Shown here: one piece after another, positions 61,270-64,000 of the stretch
Layout of the letters: each line of letters starts with the position of its first letter
Position numbering within the stretch: position 1 is the stretch's first letter
Assembly: GCF_002843305.1 (NCBI RefSeq)
Contig: NZ_PGSG01000119.1
Coordinates: 1 to 64,000 of the forward strand
Reading direction: 5' to 3'
DNA: 64,000 nucleotides
From: Streptomyces barkulensis
GTDB taxonomy: Bacteria > Actinomycetota > Actinomycetes > Streptomycetales > Streptomycetaceae
Position numbers and translations under genes: made by a program
The notes under the pieces: generated by a model
What the model was told of the DNA's origin: nothing
The model's input: only the letters and a program-made list of their open reading frames with translations
The model's database searches: none

Positions 61270-61332
61270 CCGTGTACCCCGGATGCCCGGAACGGTCCCG
61301 GAGTGCCCGGAACGGCCCGGCGAACGGGTTGA

Positions 61333-61352
61333 ACTGAGCAAGCGCTTAGAAA
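61333..61352. promoter_or_regulatory. Candidate operator AAGCGCTT upstream of thiolase
   Basis: The near-palindrome ACTGAGCAAGCGCTTAGAAA has a perfect AAGCGCTT centre at 61340-61347, about 100 bp before the thiolase start. TetR-type fatty-acid regulators in actinobacteria bind sites of this kind (CAAGCGCTTG-like). Function is inferred. Confidence 0.5.
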
Positions 61353-61450
61353 AGAGGCCCGGATCACACGTGGCGAGTCGTGACCGGCGTCTTACGGAAC
61401 GGTAGTTTCCAAGCATCCACAGCCCTCCGCCCTCGTTCCCTGGAGCCGTG

Positions 61451-62671
61451 ATGCCCGAAGCCGTGATCGTCTCAGCAGCCCGTTCGCCGATCGGACGCGC
61501 CTTCAAGGGCTCGCTCAAAGACGTCCGCCCGGACGACCTGACCGCCGGCATCGTCAAGGCCGCGCTGGACAAGGTGCCGCAGCTGGACCCGACCGAGATC
61601 GACGACCTGATGCTGGGCTGCGGCCTGCCCGGCGGCGAGCAGGGCCACAACCTCGGCCGGGTCGTCGCCGTCCAGATGGGGATGGACCACCTGCCGGGCT
61701 GCACCATCACCCGCTACTGCTCGTCCTCGCTGCAGACCACCCGCATGGCCCTGCACGCCATCAGGGCGGGCGAGGGCGACGTGTTCGTCTCGGCCGGCGT
61801 CGAGACGGTCTCCCGCTCGGTCAACGGCACCTCCGACGGCATGCCCGGCACCCACAACCCGGTCTTCGCCGACGCCGAGGCGCGCACCGCCGCCCGCGCC
61901 GAGAACGGCGGCGAGGGATGGCGCGACCCGCGCGAGGACGGCGAACTGCCGGACGTCTACATCGCCATGGGCCAGACCGCCGAGAACCTCGCCCGCCTCA
62001 AGGGCGTCACCCGGCAGGACATGGACGAGTTCGGCGTGCGGTCGCAGAACCTCGCCGAGAAGGCCATCGCCTCCGGCTTCTGGGAGCGCGAGATCACCCC
62101 GGTCACCCTGCCCGACGGCACGGTCGTCTCCAGGGACGACGGCCCGCGCGCGGGCGTGACCCTGGAGGGCGTACAGGGCCTCAAGCCCGTCTTCCGCCCC
62201 GACGGCCTGGTCACCGCGGGCAACTGCTGCCCGCTCAACGACGGCGCCGCCGCGCTGGTGATCATGTCCGACACCAAGGCGCGCGAGCTGGGCATCACCC
62301 CGCTGGCCCGGATCGTCTCCACCGGCGTCTCCGGCCTGTCCCCCGAGATCATGGGCCTGGGCCCGGTCGAGGCGTCGAAGCGGGCGCTGAAGCTGGCCGG
62401 CATGACCATCGACGACATCGACCTGGTGGAGATCAACGAGGCGTTCGCCGCCCAGGTGATCCCCTCCTACCGGGACCTGGGCATCGACGTGGACAGGCTC
62501 AACGTCAACGGCGGCGCCATCGCCGTCGGCCACCCCTTCGGCATGACCGGCGCCCGCATCACCACCACGCTGATCAACTCCCTCCAGTGGCACGACAAGC
62601 AGTTCGGCCTGGAGACGATGTGCGTCGGCGGCGGCCAGGGCATGGCCATGGTCATCGAGCGCCTGAGCTGA
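61451..62671 (+). CDS. Acetyl-CoA acetyltransferase (thiolase)
   Basis: This 406-residue cytosolic thiolase cleaves 3-ketoacyl-CoA or condenses two acyl-CoAs. The nucleophilic Cys90 is in TITRYCSSSLQTTRMALHAI. Later blocks are VEINEAFAAQVIPS and the C-terminal CVGGGQGMAMVIERL. The usual GHPxGxxG block reads NGGAIAVGHPFGMTGARI, a known variant of one thiolase subgroup. Chain-length preference is not readable. The ATG at 61451 is chosen; a GTG one codon earlier is in frame. An AAGCGCTT palindrome upstream suggests fatty-acid control. It ends before a hairpin terminator. Confidence 0.93.
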   Translation: MPEAVIVSAARSPIGRAFKGSLKDVRPDDLTAGIVKAALDKVPQLDPTEIDDLMLGCGLPGGEQGHNLGRVVAVQMGMDHLPGCTITRYCSSSLQTTRMALHAIRAGEGDVFVSAGVETVSRSVNGTSDGMPGTHNPVFADAEARTAARAENGGEGWRDPREDGELPDVYIAMGQTAENLARLKGVTRQDMDEFGVRSQNLAEKAIASGFWEREITPVTLPDGTVVSRDDGPRAGVTLEGVQGLKPVFRPDGLVTAGNCCPLNDGAAALVIMSDTKARELGITPLARIVSTGVSGLSPEIMGLGPVEASKRALKLAGMTIDDIDLVEINEAFAAQVIPSYRDLGIDVDRLNVNGGAIAVGHPFGMTGARITTTLINSLQWHDKQFGLETMCVGGGQGMAMVIERLS

Positions 62672-62984
62672 ACCGGCCCCGGACGCCCGCCGCGCCGGCC
62701 CGGCACCCCCGCCTCCGGCGTGGCCCGCGTCACACCGGCCCGGCGCGCGATGTGATCTGACTCACCGTCGGCGCGCCGTCGATGCACCGGTGAGACCGAA
62801 GAGCCCCCAGGATGTGACCTATGTCCTGGGGGCTCGCCGTCTTCCCTGCTCACAGGGGTTCCGTTGGTCCGCACGGGGGCCCGCGCACGCCCTTTTGGCG
62901 GTGCCCGGCACACCACTCGACAGGAGATTCCCCTCCGGCTGCGATAGGAATTCAGGGGTCGGAGTTCCAACCGGGAGTACGTCA
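62672..62984. other. Intergenic region after thiolase
   Basis: This gap of 313 bp holds the thiolase terminator (62801-62835) and the leader of the next gene. GGAGTAC (about 62974) is a possible ribosome binding site. I see nothing else. Confidence 0.5.
62801..62835 (+). terminator. Hairpin terminator after thiolase, 12-bp stem
   Basis: The arms 62801-62812 and 62824-62835 pair perfectly with an 11-nt loop. Confidence 0.8.
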
Positions 62985-64000
62985 GTGAGCGCCATATCCC
63001 TCATCCTGCTGCTGGCCGCCGCCGTCGCCGCGGCTCTGGGCGGCGCCGCCCTGCACACCGCCCTGGGCCTGCGCCGCCGGCTCGCCGAGCTGCGGGTGCG
63101 GCTCGCCGCGGCCGAGGCGCGCGCGGCCCTGGCGCACGCCTTCGTCCCCCCGGCCCGCACCTCCCCGGCCGCCGAGGAGATCCGGTCGGCCGTCGCCGAC
63201 GCCCTCGCGGAGGAGCGCGAGCGCGAGCTGGCCGAGGCCCGCGCCTTCTGGGCCGCCCAGGAGGCCCGCGAGGACCGCGCCGAGAGCCTCCTGCCGGAGG
63301 TGCGCGGCACGGAGTACGAGGGCGCCGACCCCGACCCCGCGCTGCTCGACGCACTGCTGGAGCGCGCCCTGGGCGGCGGTACGCACGAGGGCGAGGCGTT
63401 CATACCGCGCCAGACGGACCGGGACGGCGACGGCTCCGGCTCCGGGCCGGGCGTCCGGCGGCCCGCCGCACCCGGCTCCGAGGAGTCCGGGGAGTCCGGG
63501 GAGTCCGGGGCGCCCGGGAACACGGCCGGGAACGACTCCGCGGAGCTGGCCGCGGCACGCCGCCGCCACCCCTCCCAGCCCGATTACGACCTGAACGGCG
63601 AGCCCGTCGTCCCCGGCCCCGCGGCCGGCCCCGAGGACCTGGAGGGATTCGGGGGCTGTGACGCCACCGAGGAACCCGGCGGTGCCGCCGAGACCGCCGA
63701 GACCGCCGACCACGAGTCCACCCGCCTGCGGCTGGCCGAACTGGCGGAGCACCGCACGCCGCTGGCCGACGTACGGCCCGGCCCGCTGGGCACGCTGGAC
63801 GTCTACGTCTTCGCCGACGGCACCACCGTCTGCATGACGCCCGGCCACCGCGAGACCGCCGAGCGGCTCGCCGCCGCGGTACGCGAGGGCGCCGATCCGG
63901 TGCTGCTGGGCGGCTCGGGCGTCCTCGGCGCGTACGCCCTCACCTTCGCGTGCGGCGAGGAGAGCGTCTACGTCCTGGCCGACCGGGTCATCGCCTCGCT
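62985..64000 (+). CDS. Hypothetical membrane-anchored protein, incomplete at window end
   Basis: The open frame begins with GTG at 62985 (VSAISLILLLAAAVAAALGG) and runs past the window edge. At least 338 residues are visible. The N-terminal hydrophobic helix (about 4-24) is followed by an Ala/Glu/Arg-rich helical stretch (about 30-95), probably coiled coil. A Gly/Ser/Pro/Glu linker contains GAGTCCGGG repeats (63480-63510). A folded region from about 255 has LGTLDVYVFADGTTVCMTP and GAYALTFACGEESVYVLADR. I do not recognise the fold or function. It may face the outside, with the last part a ligand or enzyme domain. Confidence 0.75.
   Translation, partial: MSAISLILLLAAAVAAALGGAALHTALGLRRRLAELRVRLAAAEARAALAHAFVPPARTSPAAEEIRSAVADALAEERERELAEARAFWAAQEAREDRAESLLPEVRGTEYEGADPDPALLDALLERALGGGTHEGEAFIPRQTDRDGDGSGSGPGVRRPAAPGSEESGESGESGAPGNTAGNDSAELAAARRRHPSQPDYDLNGEPVVPGPAAGPEDLEGFGGCDATEEPGGAAETAETADHESTRLRLAELAEHRTPLADVRPGPLGTLDVYVFADGTTVCMTPGHRETAERLAAAVREGADPVLLGGSGVLGAYALTFACGEESVYVLADRVIAS

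Overview
The window reads as core chromosome of a Streptomyces or a close relative. The DNA is very GC-rich, with strong third-position G/C bias, GTG and TTG starts, and WhiB, F420, LCP and Rpf-type genes. I see no rRNA, tRNA, CRISPR array, insertion sequence, prophage or PKS/NRPS cluster. From memory only, with no search run, the gene order matches the S. coelicolor region SCO3023 to about SCO3080. Its first two thirds also resembles M. tuberculosis Rv3248c to Rv3277, so much of it looks like an old actinobacterial neighbourhood.

Layout. 1-7784: adenosylhomocysteinase (ahcY), a CDF metal transporter, then the GDP-mannose genes manA, a SIS-domain protein, a Trm112-like protein and manB, followed by DUF3499. 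8241-14739: a degenerate zincin, a DUF5719 protein translationally coupled to a 1246-residue membrane glycosyltransferase, and whiB. 15551-20602: a cysteine-dioxygenase-like cupin, coenzyme F420 genes cofD and fbiB, a DNA glycosylase, and a mannose-1-phosphate guanylyltransferase that completes the GDP-mannose route. 20759-33225: envelope block with a PGRP-type amidase, TIGR03089, five LCP (LytR-CpsA-Psr) paralogues, a GT2 glycosyltransferase and a hotdog thioesterase. 33341-38139: acyl-CoA dehydrogenase, nucleotide-sugar dehydrogenase, a VOC protein, and an Rpf-LysM-M23 muralytic enzyme behind a ydaO (c-di-AMP) riboswitch. 38646-44319: dipeptidase, purE-purK, GtrA and a two-component system. 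44738-48851: POT peptide transporter and a partner-switching module (anti-sigma kinase, STAS antagonist, SigB/F-type sigma factor). 49073-58037: histidine-utilisation operon hutU-M20 hydrolase-hutF-hutI, a divergent fold-III PLP enzyme, a small membrane protein and an RpiR regulator. 58522-64000: cystathionine beta-synthase, GDSL hydrolase, thiolase, and an unrecognised membrane-anchored protein cut by the window edge.

How the genes fit together. Mannose activation (manA, manB, manC-like), polyprenol-linked glycosyl transfer (GT2s, GtrA, LCP ligases) and peptidoglycan remodelling (amidase, Rpf-M23, dipeptidase) form an envelope theme through the first 42 kb. F420, purine and sulfur-amino-acid genes are interspersed. 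The hut operon is a compact catabolic unit with its own promoter and a palindrome that may be an operator.

Two structural habits recur. Convergent gene pairs are separated by long perfect hairpins (18-25 bp arms). Many proteins carry short in-frame tandem repeats at termini or linkers. I found no clearly undescribed multi-gene system. The best leads are the four-cysteine LCP subgroup, the DUF5719-glycosyltransferase pair, the M20 enzyme in the hut operon with its divergent PLP enzyme, and the riboswitch and palindrome at the Rpf gene.
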